Below the pieces are notes generated by a model. It saw only the letters and a list, made by a program, of their open reading frames with translations. It did no database searches and was not told the origin of the DNA. DNA of 64,000 nucleotides from Desmodus rotundus (taxonomy: Eukaryota > Chordata > Mammalia > Chiroptera > Phyllostomidae). Numbering within the stretch: position 1 is the first letter of the stretch; the number at the start of each line of letters is the position of its first letter. A program made the position numbers and the translations under genes. Shown here piece after piece: positions 1 to 12,539 of this stretch. The stretch lies in contig NW_026527295.1 of the NCBI RefSeq assembly GCF_022682495.2, positions 23,982-87,981 of the forward strand. Direction: 5' to 3'.

Positions 1-1229
1 ACTTAAGGAGACACGTCCCTGTGCGGGAGAAGCCGAAGGGCATCGGGGCCCGCATCCCCTCAACCGCCACTAGGCGAGGGTATCCACGTACCTCAACACA
101 CAGAAACTTGGGGGTGGGGGTTTAATATAAACGACCTGGGTAAACGGGCGTGGGCAGGGATGGGCCACGCGGGGGCAGCGGGCACCCACGGATTTTCCAG
201 GGCTTGGAGAAGGCTCCATGGCAGAGGTCCAGCCGTGGGCGCGGACCCAGGGGACTCTCTGTCCCGAGGGCGTTCCCAATCTGTGCGCAGGAGGGCAACT
301 GTGCTTTCTGCGAGGCAAAACACCGCGGCAGCAAATCTCAGCCAAGGTCAGAGAGGGGTACGTGCTGGCACCAAAGGCTGCTGCGGCCACAGAGCTTCCT
401 TCCGCAGAAACAGCGACAAGGAGAATAAGGAGGCTGAAGCTAACTCGATCCAGCAGGCAGCGTCCTCCCTAATCTCGCACCCGAATTCCCGGGCAGTGCC
501 CGCTTCCGCTACCTTCCCCCGGGAGGGGCCAGATTGGGGAATTCAGATTTGGAAAAGAAGAAGGGCGAGGGCGGGAGAAGGATGCCGGAGACCCAGGGGA
601 GGTCACACAGGTCACCGCGCCCCTTTCCCTATCCCCACCCAAGACTGCCTCCGGTGCGACCCCCACCTGCGCCGGGCTCGGGTCGCAGGCTTCCCAGTAG
701 GGGGCATAGCTCAGCGCCTCTGCGAGGCGTCGGCTCTAGAGGCGAGCTCGGTCACAGGCAAAGTCCTCCGGCGCTGGGTACCCATTGTCTCAGCTATCCC
801 CTCTGGGTGCCCTGGGGACAGGAGCGGGTTCCCGAGGGGGTGGCTCTGGCCGCCGCGGCGTCCCTAGAACTGGAGCTTCGGAACTGGCGACAGCTTGGGA
901 GGGGTCAGGCGGACACCTGTGCGTGCGTGCTCGTGCTCGTGCGCGCGCGCGCCTCTGCGCTCGAGAGAGGGGGCGAGAAGAGCCCCCTGAGCCGCGCGGT
1001 GCCTTTGCTGCCTCAGTTTGAGGCTAACCAGATCCTAATCCCCTGAGGAATAGCGGTGTCTTCTCCCTCCGCGGGCTTGCGTCCCGCGGGTGGGCCCAGC
1101 GCCGGGCACCTGCCCTGAATCCCGAAACCACCGCTCCACTGCACGGAAACCCGAGGGTGCTTCTTCCAGTGTATTTTTCTCCCCTCACAGAGGGCCCCCC
1201 TTCAACAACTGGCTGGGTTTTTTTTTAAA
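1..1229. other. GC-rich intergenic DNA, no gene recognised
   Basis: No exon with homology or paired splice signals was seen. An alternating GTGCGTGC/GCGCGCGC tract near 915-950 could adopt Z-DNA. The ORFs here are chance products of GC-rich sequence. Confidence 0.6.
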
Positions 1230-1410
1230 GTAACCTTTAAATGAGACATCGATTTATCATTATTATGATTGCATTCAGATATCCAGCCCGAAGGGACATC
1301 ACGGGAAAGGTAATTTGGTAGTACCTAGGGCCGTTTGTGGTTTAGCACATCCATAACCTCGAAAGCACATTTCTTTGGCGGCTAATTGCTCTGATTACCT
1401 TTAGGGCGGG
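1230..1410. promoter_or_regulatory. Candidate conserved noncoding element
   Basis: An AT-rich island in GC-rich surroundings with several homeodomain-type motifs: TTATCATTATTATGATT near 1254, GGTAATTTGG near 1310, and GCTAATTGCTCTGATTACC near 1381. No repeat signature was recognised. Such islands near developmental regulators are often enhancers. Conservation is inferred, not shown. Confidence 0.35.
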
Positions 1411-1839
1411 GGAGGTGAGTGGAAGGGATGCGGGGGGGGGGGGGTGTGGGGAGACTGACTGTTCCCAGAGCCGGGTGCGCACAAGCCCTGGACTGACGCT
1501 GCAGCGGTCGCTGCAGCCGCGTTGCACCCTCCCCCCGCCTCCAGCCCCCCTCCAGCATCCGGGCCTTCCCGCTTCTCCGCCGCCGTTTGCAGGGTTTGAG
1601 GAGGGGGTGCGTGGGGTGGAAGTGGGAGCCTGCGCGGAGGGCTCGAGGGCTGGCTGACCGGGAGGAATGGCAACGAGGTGGAGGGGGAGGAGGACGACCG
1701 CGGAAAGAAAACTTGGGGAGACGGTGCCGGCAAAAATGGGGTTAGACAAGGATGGGGGGCTGCTGCGACTAGAGACGGGGATGCCCGGAGAGAAAGAAAG
1801 AGACGGGGCGGGGAGCGGGCGGGGGCGGCTGGCTGATTT

Positions 1840-2270
1840 CCACTCGTGAGAGCCGGTTGCCGAGAGACGCGCGGGCCAATGAGCGCGCACCAGCTCAGCC
1901 CGGCGCCCGCAGCGTGCCCTTATATGGTGCGGCCGAGCAGCGGGCGCTCGCGCACATCGCCATATAAGGGCAGGAACCTAAATACAGGCTATACCTTGTT
2001 CTCCGCTCGCGCGGCCGCGGCCCCAGCGATCGATGAGCGCGCCGCTGAACGGGCTGCGGCGCGCGGGCCCCGAGAGCAGGCGGGGGGCGGGGGGGCCGCG
2101 CCGGACGCGCGGCCGGGCCAGATGTGGCCGGCGAAATGGCAGGCCGGCCAGCTGTGGCGCTCAGGTGTCGCCGGCTGCTGCCAGGCTTGTCCCCTTTCAT
2201 CCATCCCGCTCCCCCCTACTGTTTCCGAGGTGCAGATGCAAATGAACCAGGACTGAAATCTAATTGCTTT
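1840..2270. promoter_or_regulatory. CpG island with two perfect CArG boxes
   Basis: CpG-dense. It contains CCTTATATGG at 1918-1927 and its exact reverse complement CCATATAAGG at 1960-1969; both are perfect SRF-type CArG boxes. No coding exon was recognised on either side, so any transcript would be unidentified, possibly noncoding. Confidence 0.55.
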
Positions 2271-2279
2271 TGTTTTAAA

Positions 2280-3815
2280 AAAAATAATGTGAGTCTGAGT
2301 CGTGTCTGAGCAAAAGCCCAGGATCCCAAGAAACCGAGCCCAACGCCCAGAGTGGGGGTGGGGGACGAGACTTGGGCTGTAATTGGGGGGTTCGGGGTCC
2401 CTCTAGCTTGTCTCCCGAGGCCCGACCACCCTACCGTCACCTGAGATCTGGCGCCCCATTTCCCCGACCACCTGGGCGCCAGGCCTGGCCGAGGTCCCAG
2501 GCCAGGTTCATGAGGCAGAGCTGTGTGTGTGTCTGGGGCAGTGAGGACCCACGGGCTCGGTGCCCGGGCAGGCGTGGGCAGCCTGGAGCCAGCCGGGCGG
2601 CAGAAGGGGAGGTGAAAAGCATCATTGGTCACATCTTTCTCTGCCATCGCTATACAGGCCTAGTCCTTGAGGCCAGGCCGCCTGCCGCCCACAGTGACAG
2701 ACACAGCTACAAGACTGGGCCCTCGTGGGTGGGATGAGACCGCGGCCAGGGGGCGGAGGGGCCACAGGAGGTCTTTTTGAAAGGGGTGTTGGTGCAGGCT
2801 GGAGCCCAGGACACTCAGACAGCTCCTGCCTGCGCCTAACCTCAAAGTTCTGCATCCAGGGCGCTGCTCCTTTGCTTCCCCCTCCCCACTTCTGGCTGCC
2901 CCCCCTCGCCCACCGGGAGAGGCTTTTGGCCTCCTGCCATTGGGGTTCTGGATGTGGAGTGGCTCCGGGCCAGGACCCGGGGCGGGTAGGAGCCCCAGGC
3001 TGGGACCTGCTCCACGCTGGCGCAGTTCCCCAGCTGGCTGGGTGGCATAGACTAGAGTTGGGAGTGAATGTTGCATAGCCCACCCAGCACTCCCCACCTT
3101 CCTCTCACCCTTCTCAAGGGGCAGGAGAGCCTCCTAGAGACCCCCAGCTCTCCAGCAGGCTGATGGTCCCCGAAGCCTGTGCACCTGGACCAGTGGCCCT
3201 TGAGTCTGGGACAGCCGTCTTCCTACACGCACTCGATGGGCATCTCAGGTGGGAGCCTCTCTCCCGGCAGTTTGGACCTTGGACGGGGCTGTGTGGACCT
3301 TGCCCTGGCCCTGCCAGTGCCTGAAGATGGCACGAGGCGCGCCTCTCCCCTCAGAGCGGCTATTTCCAGTAGCACGATGCCACCTATAGAATGTACCTGG
3401 AATTAGTCCCCGCTGCAGATGTGGAGATGGCTCCCGCAGTGTGGCGCTGGTGCCCTGAGCCTGGGGCCAGAGCTGCAGGGAAGATAATGCTCTTCATTGT
3501 TCCCAGCTGAGATTGGGACTGGAGAGGTGGTCCCAGGGCTTCCTCTGGGACTCTCCCCTGGCCCCTACCTAGGTGTTTGGTAGCTCCGAAGCTGGTGGTG
3601 TTGGGGAACCGGCAAGTCAATACCTGCAAGGCCAGGACCTGCAATCCTGGCGGTCCTGAACTCCAGGACTCTGCACCGGCCCCATGCTGTACCAGCCGTT
3701 GGTCCTCAGTGCCTAACAAGTATTTTCTAAAGGTTTTGGAATCGCGGCAAACCTGCCTGAAGGAACCCAGATGCATGGGATGTGGAGCCTAGGCAGGCTA
3801 CTCCAAGGCTGCCTG
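2280..3815. other. Intergenic DNA, no gene seen
   Basis: GC-rich unique sequence. I found no recognisable exon, RNA gene or young repeat. Confidence 0.5.
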
Positions 3816-3819
3816 CTCC

Positions 3820-3960
3820 AAATAATCATTTCACAGGGAGGACCTGAGGCCGGGAGAAGGAAAAATGACTTGTCCAAGTTAACTCAGCTAGCCAGGGGCA
3901 GAGCAAGCTCAGGTCTGGACCCAAGTCTTCTCATCCTCAGTCCATTGCTCCATGGATTAT
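3820..3960 (-). repeat. MIR fossil
   Basis: Reverse-strand MIR core: a CTGAGGC...GACTTGTCCAAGTTAACTCAGCTAG...GGACCC pattern, the usual antisense form of the tRNA-derived mammalian-wide repeat. It is degraded. Confidence 0.65.
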
Positions 3961-4334
3961 GCAGGTGCATCCCAGCAGCAGCCCGTACAGCGTGGCGTGG
4001 TGGTCCAAGGACCTGGAGCTGGCTCATGGGGACCCAGGACTAGCTGTCCCAGCCTTGGGAAGGGACTGCCAGGACGGCCCGTCGGTCTGCCCGCGCAGCT
4101 GGGGAGGAGGAGGCTAGGAGGCAGGACGACTCTGTCCTCCGTCCCGTTCGGCCTCGGCTGCTGGGTTGCTGGTCTCACCAGTCTAGGAAGTCCAGGAACC
4201 AGTGACATCCCCTCACGGACACACTCGAGGTGGCTCACACAGCAGTGGGGCTGACCGGCTCTTTGCTGACCCTGGTTGCACAGCAGCCAGAGCGACCTTG
4301 GCACCTCCTCTGAGGCCCCTCAACTCCAGGGCAA

Positions 4335-4430
4335 ACCCTGTCCTGTAGCTTAACTTGGTCATGGGAGAGTTCCCTCACCTCTGAGTGGGTTTCCTCATCT
4401 TTAAATGTGGTTAATAAATCCTCCTAAGAG
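4335..4430 (+). repeat. MIR fossil, 3' part
   Basis: Sense-strand MIR remnant: AGCTTAACTTGG, then CCTCACCTCTGAGTGGGTTT, then CCTCATCTTTAAATG. Confidence 0.5.
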
Positions 4431-4859
4431 CTGCGGAGAGGAGTAGAAGGGAAGAGTTTGGCAAGCGTCGTGTGCAGAGCTCGGCGAGGAGCAGCGGCTG
4501 CTCAGGGGTGGTAGCTACACCGGTCCACACCCACCGCTCCTGCACACCCTCGTGCCAGGCCGGACACCAGTCTCTGGAGACAAATGACTGAAAAACATCA
4601 CGCACACTTGAGCCAGTGTGGGAGCAGGCGCTTGCAAGCACTCCCCAGCGGGCTCCCCTGGGCAGTGGGCCGGTTGGTGTCAGCTCCAACCCCCACCCGA
4701 CCCTTGCCAGACTCTGCCCTACGCCCTATGCCCTGCCCCACCCCAGCTGCCACGGAGGGCCCAGCGGGATCTTTCATTCCAGAACCAAAGTGACTGGAAG
4801 AAGCCCTGTCTTACTCCAGGAGACTGTACCTGGGACCCAGTTCTCCATCCTGGAGAAAG

Positions 4860-4862
<3 letters not shown>

Positions 4863-4953
<91 letters not shown>

Positions 4954-4978
4954 AGAGAGAAGAGAAGAGAAGAGATGG
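4863..4978. repeat. Compound (TG)n(AG)n microsatellite
   Basis: About 22 TG units run directly into about 20 AG units and then imperfect AGAAG units. The alternating Pu-Py half is Z-DNA-prone and the homopurine half H-DNA-prone. Long ORFs across it in several frames are artefacts. Confidence 0.95.
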
Positions 4979-4979
4979 A

Positions 4980-6590
4980 GTCTTGCTTTCCTGGGAACCC
5001 AAGTGGGTCCTTTCCAAGTGTCTGTCAGCCACAAAGTGGGCAAGACCCTGCTGAGCTGGGACAGGCGCGGGGCAGCATTGAGCCACAGCTGGAGGGAAGT
5101 GGGGGCGGGGGTGTCAGCCCGCAGGCTGTGAGTACCAGTTGGGCAGGGGTGGGGGTCATCTCTTCAAGTCTTCTCTCCTCCACTTTTCTGCCCTTCCCGC
5201 CCCTCCCTGCCCTTGCCCAGGCACACCCTCTCCCTCCGACTCACCCCTGAGGGCGCTGCTCGCCCACCCCTCAGCAGAGACAGACGGCACCCTCAGCTGC
5301 TGCTGAGTGGTCCAGGTGCTTTAAAGCCCAGCTGGACCCTGCGATGACCCCCTCCCTGCCCACTCGAATTCACCCTCTCCTTCTCAAATGGACACCACTC
5401 CTCCCTCGACCTGACGGGTGCAAAGTGGGGTGGGAACTTTTCTGCTGTCGGGACTGGGGGATTTACTCTCCAAAGTTCCTGTCTCCTGGGAGGAAAGCTC
5501 ACCACCCCTGCACTGGGGCCTGGGCAGGCGACTGGGAACCTAAAGCCTGCGCCCCCCACACCCCTGCTCCCTACCCTGCAGCAGGCGCCCTCCCAGCTGG
5601 CCCAGCAGCACCTCCTTCTGCGTGGGCTGCTCTTTGTTCTCCACAATCTGGGGTCCAGTTGTCTCCAGCTCTGGGGCCAACAGTCCCATTGCTGGGGCCC
5701 CGCCAAACTAGATGGCGGCCCCTACAGGAGGAGAGGCTGCTAGTGAGGCCCCAGAGGTCCCACCCTGTTCTCAGCGTGGGGTGGGGGAGTGCAGAGGACA
5801 GAGCCTAGTCCCACAACCTGGGGGCTGCTGGAACATCCGGGTGGGCTGGCGAAAGAGGTTGGCCGGAGACCTCCTCCTGCCGGTTTGGGAAGCAGTAGAA
5901 CTGGCAAGGCTCTGGGCTGGCCCCTTTCTCCTCTCTTTATTCCAGGCCCTCCCTGCTCTCTCCAAGGGAGAAACTGAGGCTGGAACCTCGGGCTGTGACT
6001 GTGAGGCCAGGAGTCCCAGCTCCCCCTGCATGCATCTCTGGCTAAGAAAGCCTTTGCTGGGATAGTGCAGGGGTGCTCTTCCCAAGAGCGCCCCACCCCC
6101 GGGAAAGAGCTATGACGTTGCACCCACCTCTAGAAATAGGTAACAGCTCCAGGGTGGGGCTGTACCCGGGAAGGTGTAAAGCGGTCTGGGCGGAGACCGT
6201 GCCCACAGGCAGCACGGATGAACCCAGAGGACAGAGGAAGGAGATGTAGCCAGGTCTCCCTGTCCCAACCCAGCAGCCCCCCTCTCCAGAGACATCTTCT
6301 CCCACACCCCTGTCCCTCGGCACCCTCCTCCCTTGCCCTGGAACAGCCCGGCCCGTCATTGGGTGGTGGGACTAACCCTTCACCCAGTTTTCCTCCTGCC
6401 TGCCCATGTCTCTCTGCAGATTGCTCCACCTGAAGCAATGCCTCATTCTTCCCCAAAACCTCATTTTAAAAGGAACTTAAAAATGATTTTAAAAGAAGTG
6501 ACTCCTATGGCGGCTTCTTGGTGGCAAGCCCGAGCTGCAGCCACGTCCTTCTCCCAATCTAAAACTTGCATCTTTCAGAAGAGACAGGGA
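4980..6590. other. Intergenic DNA, no gene seen
   Basis: GC-rich, with no recognised exon or repeat apart from short simple tracts. Confidence 0.5.
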
Positions 6591-6596
6591 GTTCTT

Positions 6597-6818
6597 TTTT
6601 TAATTGTTTTTTTTAAAAGATTTTATTTATTTATTTTTAGAGAGGGGGAAGGTAAGGACAAAGAGAGGGAGAGAAACATCAACGTGTGGCTGCCTCTCGC
6701 ACGCCCCCCACTGAGGACCTGGCCCACAACCCAGGCGTGGGCCCTGACTGGGAACCGAACTGGTGACTCTTTGGTTCAAAGGCTCCCGTTCAATCCACTG
6801 AGCCACACCAGCCAGGGC
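6597..6818 (-). mobile_element. VES-type tRNA-derived SINE
   Basis: On the minus strand it runs from GCCCTGGCTGGTGTGGCTCA (end 6818) through box-B-like GGTTC, TTTCTCTCCCTC and an AAATAAATAAA tail. GAGTTCTTT to the left and GAATTCTTG to the right may be a decayed target duplication. Confidence 0.9.
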
Positions 6819-6824
6819 GAGATA

Positions 6825-9820
6825 GAGAATTCTTGTCCAAAGCTGGAAGCAGGGTCCCAGGCGGGTCTCCCACCCTTTTGCTCACCCTCTGCATTAGTTA
6901 CGGGGGCAGCGCCTTTGGAGGGGACTGCAGCAAAAACCCTCCGGAGCCCAGAATCGCCCCGAAAGTGGCCCTCGGTTACAGTTCTGGTCCAATTCCTTTG
7001 CCGTATTTATGTGTGGATTTCTCCCTCCCACTCCTCTTCATATTAAAAAGATCAAAAAGATTTTTTAATGTATAAAAGATGTTTCCTCCACATAATGGCC
7101 TCCCCACCACCCACACGCCAGTTTTTCTGCTCTGTATCCAAACACTTCTGCCGCCCCGTCTGTGTGGCGGCCATCCAGGGGAAGTGCTCCCTCCGGGTCT
7201 GTGCGAAGGGTGGGGAACGGAGCCCTGGAGGGGCGGGACCGGAGACCCCAAGCGCCCTTGGGCCAAACCGCAGTGGGCCACAGGTGGGCCCTCTTCCCTC
7301 CCCGCGCCATTTTCAAAGTCGGCCTCCAAAACTCGCAGTCCCCATCCGCGCTGTCCCTGTGTCCCCTGCCACCAAACCTCCCCTGATGGATGGGGGGACA
7401 GATAAGGTGTCGGCGGAGGGCTCTACTGGCGGCTCAGCCCTTCACCCGTTTGCCCAAAAAGTAGCTAAACTCCAAGGCCGAACCTGCAAAAAACACAGAA
7501 ACTCAGCGCGGACATCTCATCCCCATTACTTCAAACTTCATCTCGCCCTGGTCCTGGTCAAGAACGCCACGCTGCAAAACCAGCTTTTCTTGCCATAAGC
7601 CCCCGTTTTCAGGTTCTCAAGGACGAGCTGAAAAAAATTCATTTTGCCTCTGATTGCTATTATTCTAGATCAGCAATGGCTTGTGCAAATGAGGGAGTGC
7701 GGCTTTCCGGGTGAGTGAGAACCTGCCAGGTAGCCGCGCTGGACCGCCCCAGGTGTTTGCATAATTCCTTCGGCCCCAACTTCCAGAGCGCAACTGTCCA
7801 GGGAGGAAGTGGTGCGAGTAAATACGGTACCAAGTTCCCCGAATTTGATTTCCTAGAGAAGGCAGGGCAGGGAAGCCGATCTGAGGCTTTCATCTGCTGC
7901 AAAAAAAAAAAAAAAAAAAAAAAAAGGCTTCCCAGCTCTCTGGAGAGGATGTCCCGGCCACTGGAGCCGTCTGCGTCCACCCTCTTGGGGTTGAGCCACC
8001 CTGCGCCCGAGTGTGGCGGGAGAGACCAGGGTCTGGCCCCGCGGCAGCGAGGCGCTCACGTGGGGACAGAGCCTCCGCTGGCCAAGCGCTTTCCGGCGGC
8101 CACGGAACCGGCAACACGGTTTCTGGGCGTGCGCGGAGTTGGCCCGCTGGGTCGTGCAGCCTCGACGCCCGCCAGGCCCCGTCGTCCCCCGACAGCGCCC
8201 GCGCCTGGCCTAGAGGCTGGGAGTGCACCGCGGGCACACCCTCTGGGGGCTGGAGGGGAAGGCACTAATCAGAGCCGCGGAGGACCCTTCCGGGCACCGT
8301 CGCGAGCTCTCCGCGGACTCCCAACGTCTGCCCCTAGGGTTTGCCATCAGCCCATCGCAGTCCCCGCTGCTTTGCCCACTCCCGCGGAAGGCGAACGGGC
8401 TGACGGACACCTCTGCTGCCCGATCTCCTGGAGTCCCAGAGTCGCCGCTCCCAACTTTCGTCTCCTGGAATGAGCCGGCAGGCTCGCGCACCTCGGTTTT
8501 CCTGACCTCTGAAAGGGGGGACTGGACTTGGGCTCTTCTCAGCCAAACCGCAGCGGGGAACAACCTCGCGGGGAAATGGCCCCAGCGAGAACCTCTCCAG
8601 CTTGAAGCTTACTTGAGGTCCCTGGAGTCCTAGCGAAAAGTCGCTTCAATTCCGTCCGCTGGGGGGCGGGGTAGGAAGGGAGAAAGAAAGTGAAGCTCCA
8701 GACCCAGTCCCAGGCCCCCGGCAGCTTCTCCGGGACGGGGAGAGCCTGAGGGCGGTGTCTAAGGAAAGGGAGAGGACCACCGGGCTGGTGGCCAAAACGC
8801 CCGCCCTGGGGGAGCTGGGGTTCGAGAGTCAGGCGACCTCGCTGGGAGCAGGCTCTGGGACCACCGTCCCAAGCCGAAACTCGCTCAGCCTCACCGGGCG
8901 TTTTCCAGTGGGAGGGTGCCTGCTCCCTGCCTTCCCCGTGGGTAGCGTTCTGGGAGGGGAGGAGGCGCACACGGACCGCGCCGAGTAGCCGCACGGCCGA
9001 GGGCTCTCCGTGCACACAGAATCGGGTCAAACTCCCTACCGCGGCCAAACAAAAGGTCGAGCCGTAAGGGCGCGGCCGACAGCAGCGAGGCTCTCCCACG
9101 GAGCTCCCAGGCCTTGACCTCCAGGCCACCCACGTGTTTGGGCCCCCACACCCCACCTCCCTCCTTGCCTTTCGCAGTCCCTCCCAGGCTGTGCCTGGGC
9201 TTCGGGTCTGAGGTTCCGAGCCCCTTCTCCAGGGACAACGGGAACGGAGCTCCCGGACCCACGCGGTCCAGTACCCCGTCCGCTCCGCGGAAGAGTCACG
9301 GGGTGCAGCCGCTCGGTTCCCCCGCCCATCCCGGAGCCGTCTCCCCCTGCACGCCTACTCCCACGGCCGCCAAGGGCGCCCCCGTGCTCCCCGGAGCCGG
9401 ATTTCAGAGGCGACACCAGGCGGCCTTCCCAGGAAAGATTTGGGTAGGGGGCACCCCGCCGCGGCTCGCGTGCGCGCATGCGTGCGGCTCCGGCGCTGTG
9501 CGCGTGCTCCTGCCGCAGGGCGCCCGCAGTGCGCCGGCCTCGGGGCTGCGAGGGGCTGCCGGTGCGCCCCGGCTGGGAGCCCGTCTGCGGGGCGCGTCCT
9601 GCGGTGGACGCCCTAAGGGACGAGCCCAGACTGCGTCTGAGGGTCACAGGGTCGGCTTTCCCGGGGGAGGTCGGGGAGCACCCGGCTCTCTCTCCGTGGG
9701 TGCCCCTCACGGGAAGTAGGGACAGCTGGGGCTGACACTGGGTTCCCTGAGAAAGTCACGCAAGCCAGACCCTGCGGGTCGCGTTAACCTGGTCCCAGGA
9801 CACCAGTAACGGCGACAACT
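6825..9820. other. CpG-rich intergenic DNA, no gene recognised
   Basis: An AT-richer stretch at about 7000-7700 with TATAAAAG near 7071 and GATTGCTATTATTCTAGATC near 7653 may be conserved. It is followed by an A-run (7902-7924) and a long CpG-rich tract (7950-9720). No exon with recognisable homology was found on either strand. Confidence 0.5.
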
Positions 9821-9824
9821 GTGG

Positions 9825-10045
9825 CAGGCACCACGAGCACTTACTGAGCCTTTGCCTGTGCTGGACAGTGCGGTCGTCGTTACGCAACATCTTCTGGAAC
9901 CTTCCCATCCACCCTGGGGGATAAGCGTGTCACCGTTCCTTTTAAAGATAATTGCGGGGACTGAAGCACAGAGTGGTTAAGTAACTTGCCCAAGAGCACA
10001 CAGCTATTACAGTGGATTTGAACCCAGGCAGGCTGATCCTACAAC
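9825..10045 (-). repeat. MIR element
   Basis: A well preserved antisense MIR with GTTAAGTAACTTGCCCAAG near 9977, then CACACAGCTATTACAGTGG and GATTTGAACCCAGGCAGGCT. It is nearly full length. Confidence 0.85.
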
Positions 10046-10369
10046 ACACAATTCTTAGCTGTATGATGAAGGAGAAACAAAGATTTCCACCAACACCCAG
10101 CCTCCAGCTGGGTGGATGGGGCTCCTGGGACCACACCCCCTCTGTTGTTCCCCTCTCACCTTTTTGCCAAGCCCCCCCCACCCTGCCCCCAAGCAGGACG
10201 TCTGCTCAGCAAGGACCAGGTTGCTCATTCTGCCAATGAGACCCCTTTGGGGATTCTCACCTTGAATTCTTTCTTGAAGCCCAGGAGTGACTGAAATGTC
10301 TATACAATCCCAAGCCCCTGCTGTAGAGGAGTCAAGAGCCTTGGGCCTGGGGCTTCTCAGGCAGAACCC

Positions 10370-10525
10370 CTGCTGTGGGCCCCTGGGCCAGGTATTTGGC
10401 CTCACCGAACCTCGAGTATGCTCCTCTGTAAAATGGGGATAATGGATTTGATCTTCCCCGGTTGTGGAGAATCTGAAGTGGGACCCCGCAGGCACCAGAC
10501 AGCAAGTGCTCAATAAACACTGTCT
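10370..10525 (+). repeat. MIR element
   Basis: Sense MIR 3' half: CTCTGTAAAATGGGGATAAT near 10424, then GCAAGTGCTCAATAAACACT near 10502. Confidence 0.8.
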
Positions 10526-10529
10526 GTCT

Positions 10530-12390
10530 TGGAGAGGCCACTGAGCCTCCTGTGGAGGCCCAAGAGGGCCTGATTTTGGTTCCTGCGGTTCCAGGAGACT
10601 GAAGTGAAACGTTATGTGACTTGTAGAGTGAGCGCGGCTTGCGGGAAATCACTGCAACCAGACCAGCCGCCCCGCACCCTTTGCAGAGTGCTCCGGTGCT
10701 TCTCCAGCAAGAGGGTGTGAGTGTCTGCTTGGGGAGGAGGGAACTTCTCACTTGGGGTCCAACTCGAAGCTGGAGCCCAGACCAGAAAGCTCAGCAGCCT
10801 CACCTGCAGTCACTGGCCAGCCCGCCCAGGCCGGCTCTTTGCACCGCACCTCTTTGCAGGGTGCTGGGTCACCCCCCGCGGCTTCCCACAGTACTGGGCA
10901 ATCAGCACCCCGCAGGTGCTGTGGCTCGGGCTGGGGTGGGAGGAGGGCAGTCAGGCTCCGGGGCTGCTCAAGGTAAGCCACTGCCCCAGCGGCCGCACAC
11001 GAGGCCACAGCCCCCAGGCCCCTGCCTCAGAGCCACGGTGCTCACTTCACCTCCGGCCCACCGGGGCGCCTGAGGCAAATGGTTGGGTTCAAATCTGCCC
11101 GCATCTGCCGCCAAGACCAAGCAGGTCCGACGCCCGCCAAGCCGCGGAGTTGAAATGCTCCCAGAGGACGAGCCCAGGCCCAGCCTCACCCTGGAGCTAG
11201 AGGATGCGCTGGGGCTTGCTGGTCGCGCGGGCGACCCGGGAGCCCAGCGCCTCACTCGGCCGCCCCTCCCCTTCCCTCCCCTCTGATGAGGCCAACCTTC
11301 GTCCTTCCTTCCTAGGGGCTGCGTGCCCTGACAGCCGGGACATGGAGGCCTAGGAGGGCGCCTGGGCCCAGGGCAGCCTCCTCGCTCGCATGAGGCCGGA
11401 GCATGGAGCACAAGATCTGGACACCTTGCAGAGTCTGGGGCGGGTGGCTCGGGCTGGCTCCCAGGCAGCGGGAGCACGAAGGAGGCCCTTTGTCCAGAAG
11501 GGAAGTCGCAGGTTTGTGGCTCAAGTCACCAAAACGAGTGCAGAATGGGAGAGGAGACCCCGAGGTTCAGGAAGCAGGTGTTCAGAGGTGGGCCGGTGCC
11601 TGCATTTCCGTAAACAAAGAAACTGGGCAGCTCCTTCCAAGAACCAGGGGGTGGAGGGAGGCTGCTAAGAGAATCGCCGACAATTTCCTTCATAAAAATG
11701 CGATCTGAGATCATTTGATTTCCACTTTCACTCCCCCCTGCCCCCGCCCCAACACACGCACTGTCTCCAAAGACACTCAAATTGCAGCCATATGGGGCTA
11801 AAGTAATAGGAAGCAGTTACCTTATTTACTGCAGAGGCGGCGCACTCGAACCTGGCAGCCTTGGCCAAGGACCGCTGAGCGGGGAGGCTTCTCCTGCTTT
11901 GAAACTTTGTTTTGTTTACGCCCAGGAGGTGCACGTGGGAAAATCAACAGTGTAACTTTGAAGGGGAGAGGCGGTTGTATGGAGGGAAGAAGGGAGGTGT
12001 GGAGAGCCGAGTGATCGAGGAAGAGAGGTTCAGGAAGACACGTGGGGAGTGGTGTGCCCCCCCTTGGTTTCTAAGACATGCCAGGGCTGAAGAGACCGTC
12101 GGAAATCCTCCGGAGTGACGCCTCCACTGTCCCCACGCTGGTGCCTCTCATTGGCCCCCACCCGGGTGGCCCCAGCTCTGGGTGGCTCTAGACTACAAAC
12201 CCATTTCTCAGATCGCCACCTCTCAGTCTCTAAACTGTCCAGAGAGGGGGAGGGATCCAGACCGCCCAGTGACTGGTGTCTACACTCTGTGTAACCCTGC
12301 CCTCTGGCAGACACCCCCTGCCCCCCAGTCTGGCGTTGCTTTCCTCCGCAGCACTGAGTCTGTGTGGTGCAGACAAGAACGGGGACTGGG
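10530..12390. other. Intergenic DNA, no gene seen
   Basis: Mostly GC-rich. An AT-richer segment at 11680-11960 (CATAAAAATGCGATCTGAG; TTACCTTATTTACTGCAG) could be a regulatory element. No exon was recognised. Confidence 0.45.
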
Positions 12391-12539
12391 TCTGATTGCT
12401 CTCAGGTTGTTCTTTCTTTCCTTCCTTCTGGATCGAGTCCCATCTCGGCTGTGGGCTCTGCGGGAATCCCCGACGTCTGCAAACCCAGACGCCTCACAAG
12501 TGGTAATTTTGTTCAGAACAAGCGTGTTCACCACCAGAC

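Noticed and set aside
4618..5250. ORF with Cys-Val and Arg-Glu runs
   Set aside because: Reads through the (TG)n(AG)n microsatellite; no homology or splice context.
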